From assembly GCA_037043015.1 (NCBI GenBank), contig CM073324.1, positions 15,149,013 through 15,213,012 of the forward strand: a stretch of DNA of 64,000 nucleotides. Reading direction: 5' to 3'. A model generated the notes under the pieces. It did not search any database. It was not told the DNA's origin and saw only the letters and a list, made by a program, of their open reading frames with translations. The first letter of the stretch is position 1. Each line of letters starts with the position of its first letter. This DNA comes from Bryum argenteum. Lineage: Eukaryota; Streptophyta; Bryopsida; Bryales; Bryaceae. Positions 47,961-61,501 of the stretch are shown here, piece by piece. A program made the position numbers and the translations under genes.

Positions 47961-49542
47961 ACAAAATAAAAAAATAAAAGATAAAAAAATAAAAAGACTT
48001 GTATTTGGTACATCTCTTTTTGGGGCTTAACAATACTTTAATCTTGAGTATTGTCAAATATAAAGAAAAAAATCAAAACACTGTGAAGTACTCATTGTCT
48101 CCTATAATGTGAGATCAATAGGTTCTCTCAAATCTATTTTTTAGGCTGATTTGAGAGAACCGATTGATCTAACATTATGGAACATAGGAAGTAGTATTTG
48201 ATAAAGCTTAATCACGGTACATCAAAACATGCCAACCCTCCTGATTAGACAAAAGAGTGTCCCTTATATTGGAACTTGGGAAGTACAAGTTGAAAGTTTC
48301 AAAGTTTGAATTTGTCATAAACAAAAAAGGAAACCATCCTTATGTGTTTCCATGCAAACTAACACCAAATAAAGGGGTTAGTAGATGTGAACAAGGTGTC
48401 GACAAGTGGATAAAACTTGTTTTTGCCATTTCAAATGCAAATTCAACTCTGAAGAATAAAAAACAAATTATAACAAGAAGACAAGCTTTATAAACATGGC
48501 TAAACATTGGCAATCCATTGTTGTCCATGATGTAGCTTCAATCGAGAAGTAATTGTACGATATCAATTAGTTACAAGCAAGCAATATGCATATGTATAAA
48601 TGATAGTGCAAAAGTTAATTGGTATTACTACACTTGACAGAGAAAAGTAATGGTTACCAAGAATAGCAATTAGCAAACGTAAAGGGAATGCCTTACGTAT
48701 GGCATTTCCAACACAAAATAGGAAAATCCCTTACAAATGCAAAAAGGCCCTAACTACGTATGTCAACAAAGTGTCTCACAAAAGATATAGGTGCATTGGG
48801 AAGTCAAGTTAGCATGGCACAGTAAAATGCCCAAACTTCATGTAAAATGAGATGCATTTATAAAAAATGCAAAAATATAATCCCAAGCAACTTAGATTTA
48901 AATACAAAAGTATAAGATAAGTTATAATCTCCATACGTTTGGCAAGGCTGAGCAAAGTTATACCGCTTAAGATACAAACTTTGCATGGATTTATAAACAA
49001 AGCAAAAATGTTAGATCATGAGAAGTATTTTGCATGATATTGAAATTTCTCAAAAGACAATTTAGAGCAAAGAAAAGAAAGAAAAAGAAACGGTGTAGGA
49101 CAATCATAAGGTTAGTCCAATTGAACAAGAGGGTTTTATGACTTTAAGGATATTAATGTGCTAGGGACATACGATAGGTATGATAAGTCCTTGGTGTATT
49201 CTATTTGTCTATCCTTGTTGAAGTCATAAGAAGACTTTTATGACGAGTAAATTTTCTAAGGGACAAATGCAAATGAGTTTGAGACTTTCTGTAAGTGCAA
49301 TTTAACCCTTAAAAGTAATTAATCCCAAGATGTGTTTGATGTTGAATTTGAACATTTTGGATAAAGAGATGGAATTTTAGATAGTCATAATTTCTTCATC
49401 CTAAATCTCTTCTTTACATACTATGTTGCGTTGAAACTCAATATAAGCCTAAGTTTTGAAAATCCATTCCACATGCCACAAGTTCCTTCTTTGAACTAGA
49501 TTTTATTTATTTATTAATCTTTTTTCTTATGTAAGAGAGAGC
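47961..49542. other. AT-rich spacer
   Basis: No gene. An inverted pair ATAGGTTCTCTCAAATC and GATTTGAGAGAACC at 48118-48160 forms a short hairpin. An orphan TTAACCCTTAAAAGT near 49302 looks like one end of another TTAA element without a visible partner. Confidence 0.45.
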
Positions 49543-49546
49543 TTAA

Positions 49547-50519
49547 CCCCTAAACGTCCCTAGTGTCGAAAAACGACATTTTGGATGAAGGGCAGGAACT
49601 TTGAAGAGCCATAACTTCTTCATCCGGACTCCGTTTTTGACGAAATCACTTGGGTTGGGTCCCAAATTAAGTCTAGTTTGTGTGGTACAAATTGCAGACC
49701 CATACAATGAAGTATGAATTAATGGCATGCATTTTAGTGACAGCAGCTTTTGGTTTTGAGATTTCAAACATTGGGCATGTTTCACCATTGCAAGCCAATT
49801 ATGCAAAACCAAAAATAGTTTTTCATGAATTTTTTTTACATAAGTATGATCTTTAGATGTATTCTAACAACTTTCTAGTTGCAAGTTTTTTGATCCAAAT
49901 AACTTTGCTAGTGGATTTGCAATGATGTTTCTACAATGAAAAAAGTGAAAAAATAGATGATTTTTGAGGAGCTAGATCTCCTTCATCCACCGTTAGATTT
50001 CGAATTTATTCTATGGGATAGATTCCAATCATAGTCTATTTTAAGTGGTAGAAACCTTAACCTTATTGAAGATGTATTGAAGATAGGGCATGGATTTGAG
50101 TGCAAAGGGTCTTGTTTTGGACTATTTTTCCTTTGTAAATTTTGAGGCAGTTTTCACCATTGGAAGGCTACTATTTGAGCCAAGATATTTTTTTGATGAA
50201 TTTTTTTGATACAAAAGTGTTTTTGAGATGAAGATGAACAACTTTCTAGTTGGTGATTTTTTGATTGCAAATTTCATGTTGGTAGTATTTTCACTTCAAA
50301 GTGGAAATGATGGTATTTTGTAGCCTGTTTTGCGCACTAATATGTTACGATCTCCCAATCTATGAGGTCCCATGAGTCAAGTTTTGGCCCACATGATCTA
50401 CTACAAGTCTATTACAAGTTTGTACGGTTAAGATCTGAATAGCTTATCTTTATTTTCATCCATATCACTTTTTTTGAAAATGAGTTTTTGGCTAAAAATA
50501 CCCCAAGGACGTTTAGGGG
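49547..50519 (+). mobile_element. Long TTAA-flanked element (copy g)
   Basis: 973 bp, starts CCCCTAAACGTCCCTAG, ends CAAGGACGTTTAGGGG, with TTAA on both sides (49543-49546, 50520-50523). It shares the GTCGAAAAACGAC hairpin, the words CATCCGGACTCCGTTT and TTGGGTTGGGTCCCAA, and the central palindrome with copies b and c. It has about 360 bp of extra interior, so b and c look like internal deletion derivatives of a longer type. Confidence 0.82.
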
Positions 50520-50523
50520 TTAA

Positions 50524-51345
50524 GCTGAAACCCAACAACTTATTAGTTGAAAGATTCTATTGTTGTCTTTTCTCTTGAAATTGCATCTTCAATGATGTTT
50601 TCAACTTACAAAAGCAAAAAAAATGCATGGGTCTAGATGAGTTGTATCTTCATCATTTCTCATTCTATTCTAATGCAAGTTGTTGAGTAAGAATCCATTT
50701 CAAGTTTTTGTTATGTGGTAGAAAGCTTAGTATAATCTAAAATGTCATGTAAACATGGCATGCACTCTAGTGCAAGAGCTTTAGCTTTTGACTATTTTTC
50801 CTTTGTGAGATTTGGGGCAATTTCCACCATTGCAAGGCTAATTTTTGAGTTTAGAAAAATAAAATAAATCATGACTTTTTTGGTATAGAATTGTTTGATC
50901 GCTGAACGTCCTTGGGGTATTATTAGCCAAAAACTCATTATTTATAAAAGTGACATAGATGAAAATAACAATAAGCTATTCACATTTTAACCGTACAAAC
51001 TTGTAATAAACTTGTTGTAAATCATATGGACCAAAACTAGACTCGTGGGATCTTATACATTGCTAGATGATAACGTTTTAGAGCTCAAAACAAGCTACAA
51101 AGAATCATAATTTTCACTTTGCAATGAAAATACTATTAACATGAAATTGCAATAAATAAAAAAATAACAAACTAGAAAGTTGTTCATCTTCATCTCAAAG
51201 ACTCAATTATACCAAAAGATTCATCAAAAAATGTAATGACTCAAATAGTAACCTTGCGATGATGAAAACTGCCAAACATTTTACAAAGAAAAAAATAGTT
51301 CAAAACTACACCCCTTGCAAAAAGAAGATAAACTTCAACCTATTT
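50524..51345. mobile_element. Broken pieces of the long TTAA element
   Basis: The first part matches the interior of copy g in direct order (TTTTTCCTTTGTGAGATTTGG). From about 50905 (AACGTCCTTGGGGTATTATT) a second piece runs in inverse order to about 51330. Neither has an intact pair of ends. Confidence 0.55.
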
Positions 51346-51349
51346 AGAA

Positions 51350-51520
51350 GTCGACGTGAGCAGAATGTTCATTGACCTATCCATGAATGCATGCACATAG
51401 GTCATTTCACCAATGGCAGGACTACTAACCCCTCTCAGGGTGAACACTATGCTAGTTGCCTAGTTCCCACCTAGCCACTAGTGCCTTAGAGATACCTGAC
51501 ATGGTAACCCAAACTAGACT
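51350..51520 (-). repeat. SINE/LINE tail fragment
   Basis: GTCGACGTGAGCAGAATGTTC followed by GGACTACTAACCCCTCTCAG (each quoted here in part) parallels the minus-strand insert at 46661-47507. Then come CTAGTTGCCTAG and TACCTGACATGGTA as in the SINE body. Confidence 0.5.
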
Positions 51521-51716
51521 ATAATTTGAATTCATCCCAAAAATGGAGTCAATATCTAACAGTGGATGAAGGAGATATAGGCCCTCAAATATTTATTTTA
51601 ACTTGAACATCACGATCTCACAAACAATATGTAATGATCCAAAAAAAACATTGTACACACACAAGTTAGGTACATTTACTCTTATTGCCACTCGTCAAAA
51701 TATGTCACAATATTAA

Positions 51717-52241
51717 CCCCTATAGACCCGAGGGGTTTGAAGAAAAACTTAGATGTGTTTTAAAATATGGACTTTGTAACCCTTATGATGTAGCGCTCCA
51801 AAGATAATATAAAGACCTTATACCAAATTAGATCTAGATGGTTAAATTTTCTAAAATAGGTAATGTTTGTTCTATAATGAATTAAAACGAGTAAAACTTT
51901 GAAAATCAATATAAAACGTACTTTTCATTATTAGTACTTTGAAATTTATATGATTGGCTAAAATCACATATTTTATGATAATAAAATGTAGAAAGGTTAT
52001 GAGTAACCTATGAGGAACCTTTCTAGTTTCCCAAAATAATAAGTTTTCTTGCACCAATAAAACCCTGCCTTGTTTGTGTTTGAAGGCTTATTGTGAACTA
52101 TCTTTGAATCCGAACAAGGTTTTGTAAATTGGATGTGGTTCCCAACTCACCAAAAATTCCAAAAAAAATCTTTTTTTAATCCGGGGACAACTCTTCAGAA
52201 TTCGGGATCAACCATAAAATGGTTGATTGGGCTCTTAGGGG
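51717..52241. mobile_element. TTAA-family MITE (copy j)
   Basis: 525 bp, starts CCCCTATAGACCCGAGGGG, ends GGGCTCTTAGGGG. The left flank is TTAA (51713-51716); the right flank is TTGA, taken as a mutated TTAA. The interior is unrelated to the other members. Confidence 0.6.
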
Positions 52242-52773
52242 TTGAGAAAATTCACCTAGCACTGAGAAAGGGCAGGGTTGAAATTTCCAAAGATTACTGC
52301 GCATTAATAATTATAAGTTACTTTAGAACACTATTCACACTTTAGGTCATTTTGCTGAAGGATGACTTGGCACTCAACGACTCACCTGCACTAGCCACAT
52401 AACCCTCACCCATCCTCGTCAAGGGCTTGCGTGGCAGCAAACGCGCACTTCGGTGACGCAAGTCGGATCACGTGTCACCAGCATGTTTCTTCTGCTGCGG
52501 GCACCTGTTCCCATGTTCCCAAGCGACGTTCGAGTCCTATCAACATGTACCTAGTACGTACATGTGACTGGGTCGGCACGGTGGAGAGAACAAGAAATAC
52601 AGGCCAGGGCGCAACTCTCCTCGCATTGCAATTAGCCGCGAGTCGCTGTTACCCTTCATTCGTAGTTGAAGAGATTCAGGTCCGAGCACCCGATTTGCCT
52701 TTTCGAACGGTACCAGCGGTGTAGAATTTGGTGCGGGGAAGCGAAAGTTACTGGAGGTCGAGGGTTTGTAGCT

Positions 52774-53166
52774 ATGGCGTTGGAATGGGCCGCGTTGGGA
52801 GCCGTCACGGCGGCGGAAGCGTTGATATTGTTGCTGCTCACGATGCCCGGATTGGGCGGTATGCGCAAGGGCTTGATCGCGGTGGCCAGAACCGCGCTTC
52901 AGCCCCTGCTGGCCGTGGTTCCGCTGGCACTCTTCTTGGCGCTTGAGATTTACTGGAAGTACGAGCACAAGGCTGTTTGCGAGGGCCCGCAGTGTGGTCC
53001 CATGGAGAGAGATCGTGCGTCCAAGTCGGTGATGAAGAGCCAGCGTAACGCGATTCTTGTCGCCGGGGCTTTGTTGTTGTACTGGACCTTGTACCGCGTC
53101 ACCGCCATGATGGTTAAGATGGAGCAGCTCAGCACTCAGCTGAAGAAGATTAAATCATCAGATTAG
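52774..53166 (+). CDS. BAP31/BAP29-like ER membrane protein
   Basis: A single-exon gene of 130 residues. BAP31-type proteins sit in the endoplasmic reticulum membrane and act in export and quality control of membrane proteins. Three hydrophobic segments are visible: about 8-26 (VTAAEALILLLL), 42-60 (LQPLLAVVPLALFLALEIYW) and 93-112 (AILVAGALLLYWTLYRVTAM). A charged tail QLKKIKSSD follows, with a KKxx-like basic end but not a canonical KKxx-COOH. The wording KYEHKAVC...MERDRASKSVMKSQRNAIL fits the plant short form, which lacks the long coiled-coil tail of animal BAP31. The start at 52774 is the first ATG giving a proper first membrane segment. An upstream in-frame extension to 52666 has no family support. 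Confidence 0.85.
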   Translation: MALEWAALGAVTAAEALILLLLTMPGLGGMRKGLIAVARTALQPLLAVVPLALFLALEIYWKYEHKAVCEGPQCGPMERDRASKSVMKSQRNAILVAGALLLYWTLYRVTAMMVKMEQLSTQLKKIKSSD

Positions 53167-53627
53167 ATTGGTGTAAGTGATTGCCTCAGCTTGAATCTCT
53201 CCCCTTTCGTGCCCTCGTGCATGTTTTACATAGGGTTTGCGGCGAGGCATAATGGTTTGATATGATCACAGATTTCTGTGAAGGCTCTGGTGTCGGCCAG
53301 TGTAGGATCCGATGTACAGATGGGAATATAGTCCTTTTTTTGAGACATCTTTAAGCAAAATTCTGGTCATTGTCATATTCCTCTTTCACTTAACTGGTGA
53401 TGTTTTGTTCAACCTTCTTGTCTCTTTGTTTTCGAATGCCTCACATGTTTGGGTTTGCATACGCGTATTTTGAGAGTGTTCATGCTTTGAAGAGCACTAG
53501 GGTCTCATCCTTTGCCGTGTTTATGGATATCTGGTGTAGCAATAAGTTCGATGGGAGTGATGACGTTTTGGTCTTCGCTTTTTGTTACTTAAACCTCTCT
53601 TTGTGAGATGACGGACACAGAAACTTA
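53167..53627. other. 3' flank of the BAP31-like gene
   Basis: Presumed untranslated sequence, T-rich, no gene. Confidence 0.45.
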
Positions 53628-54036
53628 TTGAATGGACACGATTTGAAAGAGTATTCGGATTGCTGTAGCGAAGACAGATTCGTCTTCGCCTTGTTTGGCG
53701 ACTGGCCTCCAATAACTTCGCCTGATCCACAGGTGCACAAACATAGGGAGACCGTCAGCAGGCGCATAAGAACTCGTTTTATTGCAGAGTTTCCTAGCAA
53801 TGCGGACCCCTCCTGACCCTAAAATTCCATCTTCTCTCGTAAATTCTGCATTTGAATGTTCTTCACTCGGCCACCGAGATGCCGCCATTGAAATCGATAT
53901 GCCATTTCCCGGCATAATCGATGAAAGGTCTCTTGATATGCCAATTGTGGAGCGGATGCTTGTCCCAACATCGACTGTCGCAGCACATTCTAGAGAGGGT
54001 CGTTTGGAAAGAAGATATGTTCTCTTGCAGATCTGA
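53628..54036 (+). other. Coding-like stretch in two overlapping frames, unrecognised
   Basis: One frame (53628-53816) reads HDLKEYSDCCSEDRFVFALF and DWPPITSPDPQVHKHRE. A second (53782-54036) reads RTPPDPKIPSSLVNSAFECS and IDERSLDMPIVERMLVPT. Composition is protein-like in both and less AT-rich than the flanks. I recognise neither. They could be two exons, a frameshifted gene relic or chance. A minus-strand frame of 152 codons covers the same area. Confidence 0.3.
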
Positions 54037-55636
54037 TAACAGGTCCAAGCAAGTTGGGGCTGAAAACGCTTCTTTGTGTGCACGAGCTCACTTACAGACT
54101 TCTGTATCCACCGTTCTAGTGCGCCTTTCGAAGCAGATGCAGCTTATTAACTGCGGTATGATCTAAATCAATTCCACCTCTGGATCGTATGATGCAGAAG
54201 GATTCTCCGTGAGCCTTCACCGACCCCGCCGTTCGCCGTGCCTCCCTCTCGCCGGATAGACTCTCCTGTTTGTCACGACCTTCTCGAAACGCTTTCTTCT
54301 ACCTCCAGGCTCTATATCCTACACTCAATGACTCCTTCTAAGGCATGTGACATGAAATTTTGTTGTGATCCAAGGCATGCGACATAAAATTTTGCGAACC
54401 AGAATACTCAGATCTTCTTGTGTGCCTTACTTCGTCTTATAATTCGAATGATTTGGGAGAAGTTCACGTAGTTTTATGACTTGAACGATTTGTGAAAAGT
54501 TCACGCATTCAAATGATTTGTATGATTTGTGAGAAGTTCAAGTAGTTTTATAGTTTGAGTGATTTTTGAGAAGTTCACATAGTTTTACAACTTGAATGAT
54601 TTTTGAGAAGTGAGGAATTTCTTTAGTAATAGTTAGAAGGTTTTGTTCATTGATGTTACATACTCAAAATATCACGGATATAGGTCCTCTATTGTTTGCA
54701 ATGTCAACATCACTTGGTATGTAATATGTGCAATCCCTTCTCATTACTCTTGTATGTATGAAGATAAATTATTGCCATTTCAAATTTGTTAAAATGAAAG
54801 ATCTAGTTGCTTCTCCTCTTGAGAAAGCCTATTTTTGTTTGAAGAAATGTTCTCTGTGTAGTTGAGTCATGAAGCAATCTAGCATAACTCAAGTCTATCG
54901 AAGACAAAGTGACTATATCAAGACTCTGTAAAGGTGTGTTTAGTTAAGAATATTAGAATTCTCTAATTAAATCATACTAAGAGAATTGCTGTATATTGGG
55001 ATAGGAGTACTTGAAACACTTGCACATAGAAGGACATGTGCACCACACATTGAATTGAAGCACCGGTTATCAAAGGAAATACAACTCCTCAAGATCCATG
55101 TATTTTTATGGTTATTTGCAATGAAAAATCACCTACTAGAAAAATAACACCCTTGAACAAAGGAAGTCTGAGAATATATTTTGGCTTAAATAATGATCTT
55201 GCAATGCCAAAAACTATCTAAAATTTTACAATTGAAAAGAATCCAAAATTAGACCCCTCGTACTGTTTCAGTGCCCATCCTGGGTATGTTTTAAGAGAAA
55301 GATGAAACAAACGAGGCTCCCTCTCCCAAGACCTTGTACTATAGAGGGAGTTATGACCTAAAGCTCATGAAGCCCAGGAAACCACTACAGTTGCTCTAAA
55401 TTTTTGATGCACTTTAGTTGCAAGGACATACATTCAACCATAGGTTTAAATATCATTTTCACACTTGGTCAAAATGATCAATATACTCTAGCTCTAAGAA
55501 CACACTATGGGCCATGGGCTCAAATTCTTCTCTTCAATCGAAAAGCTCCAGATTCGAATGTGCACCACGTGCCGAAAAGCCTCAAGCATATGAGAAAGCC
55601 ACAAGTGAAATGACCACCAAATCATGAACTTGGGAA
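54037..55636. other. AT-rich spacer
   Basis: No gene is seen. Around 54460-54620 the word GATTTGTGAGAAGTTCA and variants recur four to five times, a degenerate tandem repeat of about 45 bp. From about 55300 the sequence may be upstream LINE sequence. Confidence 0.45.
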
Positions 55637-56916
55637 TTGGAGGGTAGTCCTTTGATGATGTGCTCCAATGCTCCATCAAGCGTTCTTTATGCTCTTAAGC
55701 TCTATCCTAACATAAACAAATGGACCTCCAATCCGGATATACATGCAAAATCTTCAAATGCCTTCTCGAAAAACCCAACAATTACAGACTCTCAAATAAC
55801 TAGCAAACTAAAATTCCGAACAGGACAATACATGGGATACGCAAGAAAACAACTATTCTTTGGACATATAAGGTTCCCATCAAAGACATGCCCTATCTGC
55901 AACTCCATAGAGGTAGATACGTGGTTACACGTCCTACTCAAATGCCCCCAACCAAACATACGCGCACTTAGAGTTACCAGGTACAATCAGACAGTTAAAA
56001 CCATCAAACAACTCATCATGTCAAACACCAAATCTAGATGCTACACACTCATAAATGCTGGAAAACACCTCAACGCACCTCCTGATAACACAGTTCCAAG
56101 CTGGCTCCTTCCTTGCACTTGCGACACACGTCGATGTGACTGCAATGCACGATTTAGACTTGACTTACTATGCGTAATAGGTCTCCCACACCAAGGCACA
56201 CCCCCACAACATCCCAATGACAACATTGTCATCCAATACGTTGAATTCACATATTGTAACGATAGATTCCCGCAAGAAACCATCACAAATAAAACCAACA
56301 AATACCAACCACTACTAGACTCAATAGTTTCCCGTGGGTGGAAAGTCAACCCTCTCATAGTCATCACCTCAGGCGCCAGAGGCACAACTCACACACCCTC
56401 CATGACTTCATTAGAAACCACATTCAAACTAACCAAAAAACAAATCAAACACACATTCAAATCAATTAACACAATAGCCATAAGACACGCCGCATTAATC
56501 CTCCTACATAAACGAAAACTAGAAAACCACCAAACCCTCCCCACCAATATCGAGCCACCATGACAAACAAAAAGGGGGGTAGTGGTGCAAACCACTGTTG
56601 TTAGCAGCGCACTACTTCAGTCTCAGCTTCTCGGGTAGGGGCCGGGTGGTTGATAATATTTTCCTGCCATATACTCACAGACAACCCCAGGCCATGCGTA
56701 CTGCTCAAACGAGCCCGCCAGGGTTCGAACTCGGACCAGCACAATTACAAACGTCCCACACCCCAACCACCCTAGGACTGCACGACTTGGTGACCACAAA
56801 GCCACCTAAATCCCACTTAAAACACCTATTGCATTGCCAAAACACTCGCACCCTAAATAGTTCTATCTTGGTTACTTTAGTTTAGTTCAGTTTCGTATAT
56901 AGTTTAGTGTCTATTA
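55637..56916 (+). mobile_element. LINE 3' part with RLE-type C-terminus (copy 1)
   Basis: The frame 55637-56563 (308 codons) is the C-terminal end of a non-LTR retrotransposon polyprotein. It has a CCHC zinc knuckle CPICNSIEVDTWLHVLLKCP, then RFRLDLLCVIGLP, IQYVEFTYCNDRF, NKTNKYQPLLDSIVSRGW and PLIVITSGARGT. The zinc knuckle followed by a (P)D...E...K region is the layout of elements that nick DNA with a restriction-like endonuclease (R2/NeSL/Dualen-like), not an AP endonuclease. The reverse transcriptase domain is absent, so the copy is 5'-truncated. After the stop come a 3' untranslated part with an antisense tRNA-like word, then TAGTGTCTATT where copy 2 begins. The RLE assignment is from motif order only. 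Confidence 0.72.
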
Positions 56917-57802
56917 TGCAACGCTAGATTCAAACCGGATATACTATGCGTTAAAGGTCTACCACACAAAAACGACCCACCAACACACCCATCAGACAAC
57001 CTCACACTTCAATTTATAGAATTCACATATTGTAACGATAGATTCTCTCAAGAAACAATTAATAACAAAACCGTCAAATATCAACCACTTCTTGATAACC
57101 TCCGTAACCTAGGATGGAAAGTAGACCCCCTCATAGTCATCACAGCAGGTGCTAGAGGCACAACACACAAACCATCAATGAAACTTCTTGCAGAAAAATT
57201 TAATTTATCAGAAACATGCATAAAACGCACATTCCATGAAATAAATACCATTGCCATTCAACACGCCGGTTCAATTATTTTACACAAAAGGAAAATCGAG
57301 AACAACCAAACGATTCCTACAATAATGTAACAATAAAAGGAGGAGGGCGTGAGAATTGGTGTAAACCACTTCCCACAAGTACAGTCACACTTGTCTCATG
57401 TAGATGGGACGGGGCCGATTGATTGGTACAAATTTCCTGCCTATATATAACACACTAGCAGCACCAAGCCATGTACATCACATTAAACGCTCAAACGGAT
57501 CCACCGAGTATCGAACCCGGACCGCTTATTTGTGACTCAAACATCCCTACCAATCAACCATGAATCATGGCTTGGCGATTATACCCACGACAAAAGCTTA
57601 CACAAACCTATTAGGTGCTCTGTTGACTATTCTAGGGTTACTTTTGTTTCTTCTGGCTACTATAGTGTCTAATCCCGAAAGGGGTGAGTAGTCTTGCACC
57701 AAGGTCCTTCTGTCCGGTGGGCTTTAGGTCGTTGGCTTGACGAACAGACACTCTAATCACGCCGGTCCTGAAAAAGGATTGGAGTTTTTATCTATCTATC
57801 TT
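56917..57802 (+). mobile_element. LINE 3' part (copy 2) with TATC tail
   Basis: The frame 56917-57330 repeats the C-terminus of copy 1: ARFKPDILCVKGL, LQFIEFTYCNDRF, NKTVKYQPLLDNLRNLGW, PLIVITAGARGT. Here the PD of the putative nuclease is intact, where copy 1 has LD. The untranslated part carries an antisense tRNA-like word (GGGTTCGATACTCGG on the minus strand near 57510). The 3' end CCCGAAAGGGGTGAGTAGT to GGATTGGAGTTT is followed by TTATCTATCTATC. It is severely 5'-truncated. Confidence 0.72.
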
Positions 57803-59623
<1,821 letters not shown>

Positions 59624-60929
59624 TAAGCTCTAAAAGTGGGATCTTTTCATAGTCTAGTTGATAAAGGTGCATTGCTCTTGATCGAAGTAGCAAATGTGTT
59701 CTACGTCAACGGGTAGTGGGAAATGAGGCAAGTGCTTACATGTTGTTGCCGCAATCAACCTCTCATCTTGTCAAAGAAACAAGCATAAGTCTCTCCTTCG
59801 CTCAAACCAAGAACTTTCGCAAACTCCCCTAAAATTCCAACTTCCCAAGCCCTCCTTGCTCCCCATGGAGTCTTCAAAAGCGGCAACAAATGGAGTGCAA
59901 ATGCTAGTCACCACATACCGAGGCTGCCTCTCCGCTATTATTGCAACATAGGAACACCTTCGCTCTAAAAGTTCACTCAATGGTTTGCCGTAGTGACTCT
60001 TTGCAAAAAACGGCATAGGAGACAAACAAGCAAGGAACAAAGTTAGAGTGGCAAGAGCCCCACCGCAAGTCTTAACAGTGCTCAACAGCAACCTTGCAAG
60101 CGCTCCCTAGTTCTAGAACCCTTGTACTAATATACATGCTATGTACCATATTCCTTATATCTTGAATGGTATTAAGGTTTGTACCACATAAACCAAATCG
60201 GAATCGGAATCCAACCCAACAAACAAAGTTGAAATCCAATTGTGAATGAAGGAGAAAGAACTCCTCTAAAACCATGTATTTCAGAAAAAATTAGTATATA
60301 AACATCTTGGCAAATTCAAGACTTAAATTATCCATATCAAAAATCTTTCAACTACAAAGCTCTTGGATTTTATGTTTAGATCACAATTATGTAGAATAAG
60401 TATATAAAAATCTTAACAAGATTTCACATAATTGGCTTGCAATGGTAAGATATGTCCCACGTGTGGAAACTCTAAAATAAGAGTTGCCTTCACCAAAATG
60501 CATGTCATATATTCATATTTTCTTGTATAGTTTTGCAATGTTTACCACACAAACTATGCTTGATTTGGGATCCAACCCAAATGATTTAGTCAAAAGCAGA
60601 CTTTGAATGAAATAGTTATGGTCCCTCAAGTTTTCACTTGTCATCTAAAATGTTGTTTTTCAACATTTGGCATGTTAAGGGTAAAACAATCATTTTGAAG
60701 CACAATAAACAATAGTCATAAATAAGTATGAAGAAAGAACTCAACTGATTGCTCGAACATAATGACCACTAGAATGAACATTATCAATCTTGAAATAATA
60801 GATTCAACAAAACCATCATTATTAACCTTTATCCACTTTATAGATTCTTTTAAGGTGACTATTGATAGTTCCTTCTTTGGGCTTCTAAAAGTGGATTCTG
60901 AACACATATTACATATCATTGAGAACTCA
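59624..60929. other. Spacer with an unrecognised frame and TTAA-element fragments
   Basis: A minus-strand frame at 59771-60091 (FAKSHYGKPLSELLERRCSY, RQPRYVVTSICTPFVAAFED) looks protein-like but I cannot name it; it may be transposase debris. From about 60280 to 60690 the sequence matches the long TTAA element in inverse order (GATCCAACCCAAATGATTT, AATGTTGTTTTTCAACATT), without intact ends. Confidence 0.4.
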
Positions 60930-61245
60930 GGGTCGCTTTACACTATGGACCATGAAGATTGGCCATGGCCTTCTAAAATTTGTGATTGGAGAGTAAAGTG
61001 CTCTTGGTACCATTTGGCTTTACACTACCTTGAGAAAAGGAGAATGACCACTAACTTTGAGGTTCCCAAAGTATGCTAAATTTTGCATAGCGGATAATGT
61101 TTTCATGGTCTCCTTGAATATAGTTGAGTCGAAGCAAATACCTCTTTGATTTATCATGGTCATCGCTCTTGGCCAAGAGCCATGACCATGAAAAAGATTT
61201 TAATTTTCTTGGTCATGACTCTTGGTCCATAGTGTAAAGGGACCC
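60930..61245. mobile_element. Tourist-like PIF/Harbinger MITE, short form
   Basis: 316 bp, ends GGGTCGCTTTACACTATGG and CCATAGTGTAAAGGGACCC, flanked by TCA on both sides (60927-60929 and 61246-61248). It is the same family as 10931-11435 with about 190 bp of the middle missing. Confidence 0.88.
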
Positions 61246-61501
61246 TCAAAGCCAAATGTCAATCAATACAAAAAAACAAATCTTCTTGTTAAGGAAGGAT
61301 AAAATTAAATTAATCTTTGAAGACTAACAACTACATATTCAAGGAAACCAACCTTTCTTTTTATTTTGGGACAACTTATAATAAGGTTCAAATCTAAATA
61401 TCTATTTTTCTTAGCCATGCTTCTTTGGGAAACTGTATGAAATATCCACATCGAATTTGGTAAATTGTCAAAAAATTATCAAAAGCAAGGTATATGCTTA
61501 A
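61246..61501. other. Short spacer
   Basis: No feature seen; ends in the TTAA (61498-61501) that flanks the next element. Confidence 0.4.

Noticed and set aside
59771-60091. A named gene for the minus-strand frame with HYGKPLSELLERRCSY
   Set aside because: It looks protein-like but I could not match it to any family, so it is left as unrecognised debris.
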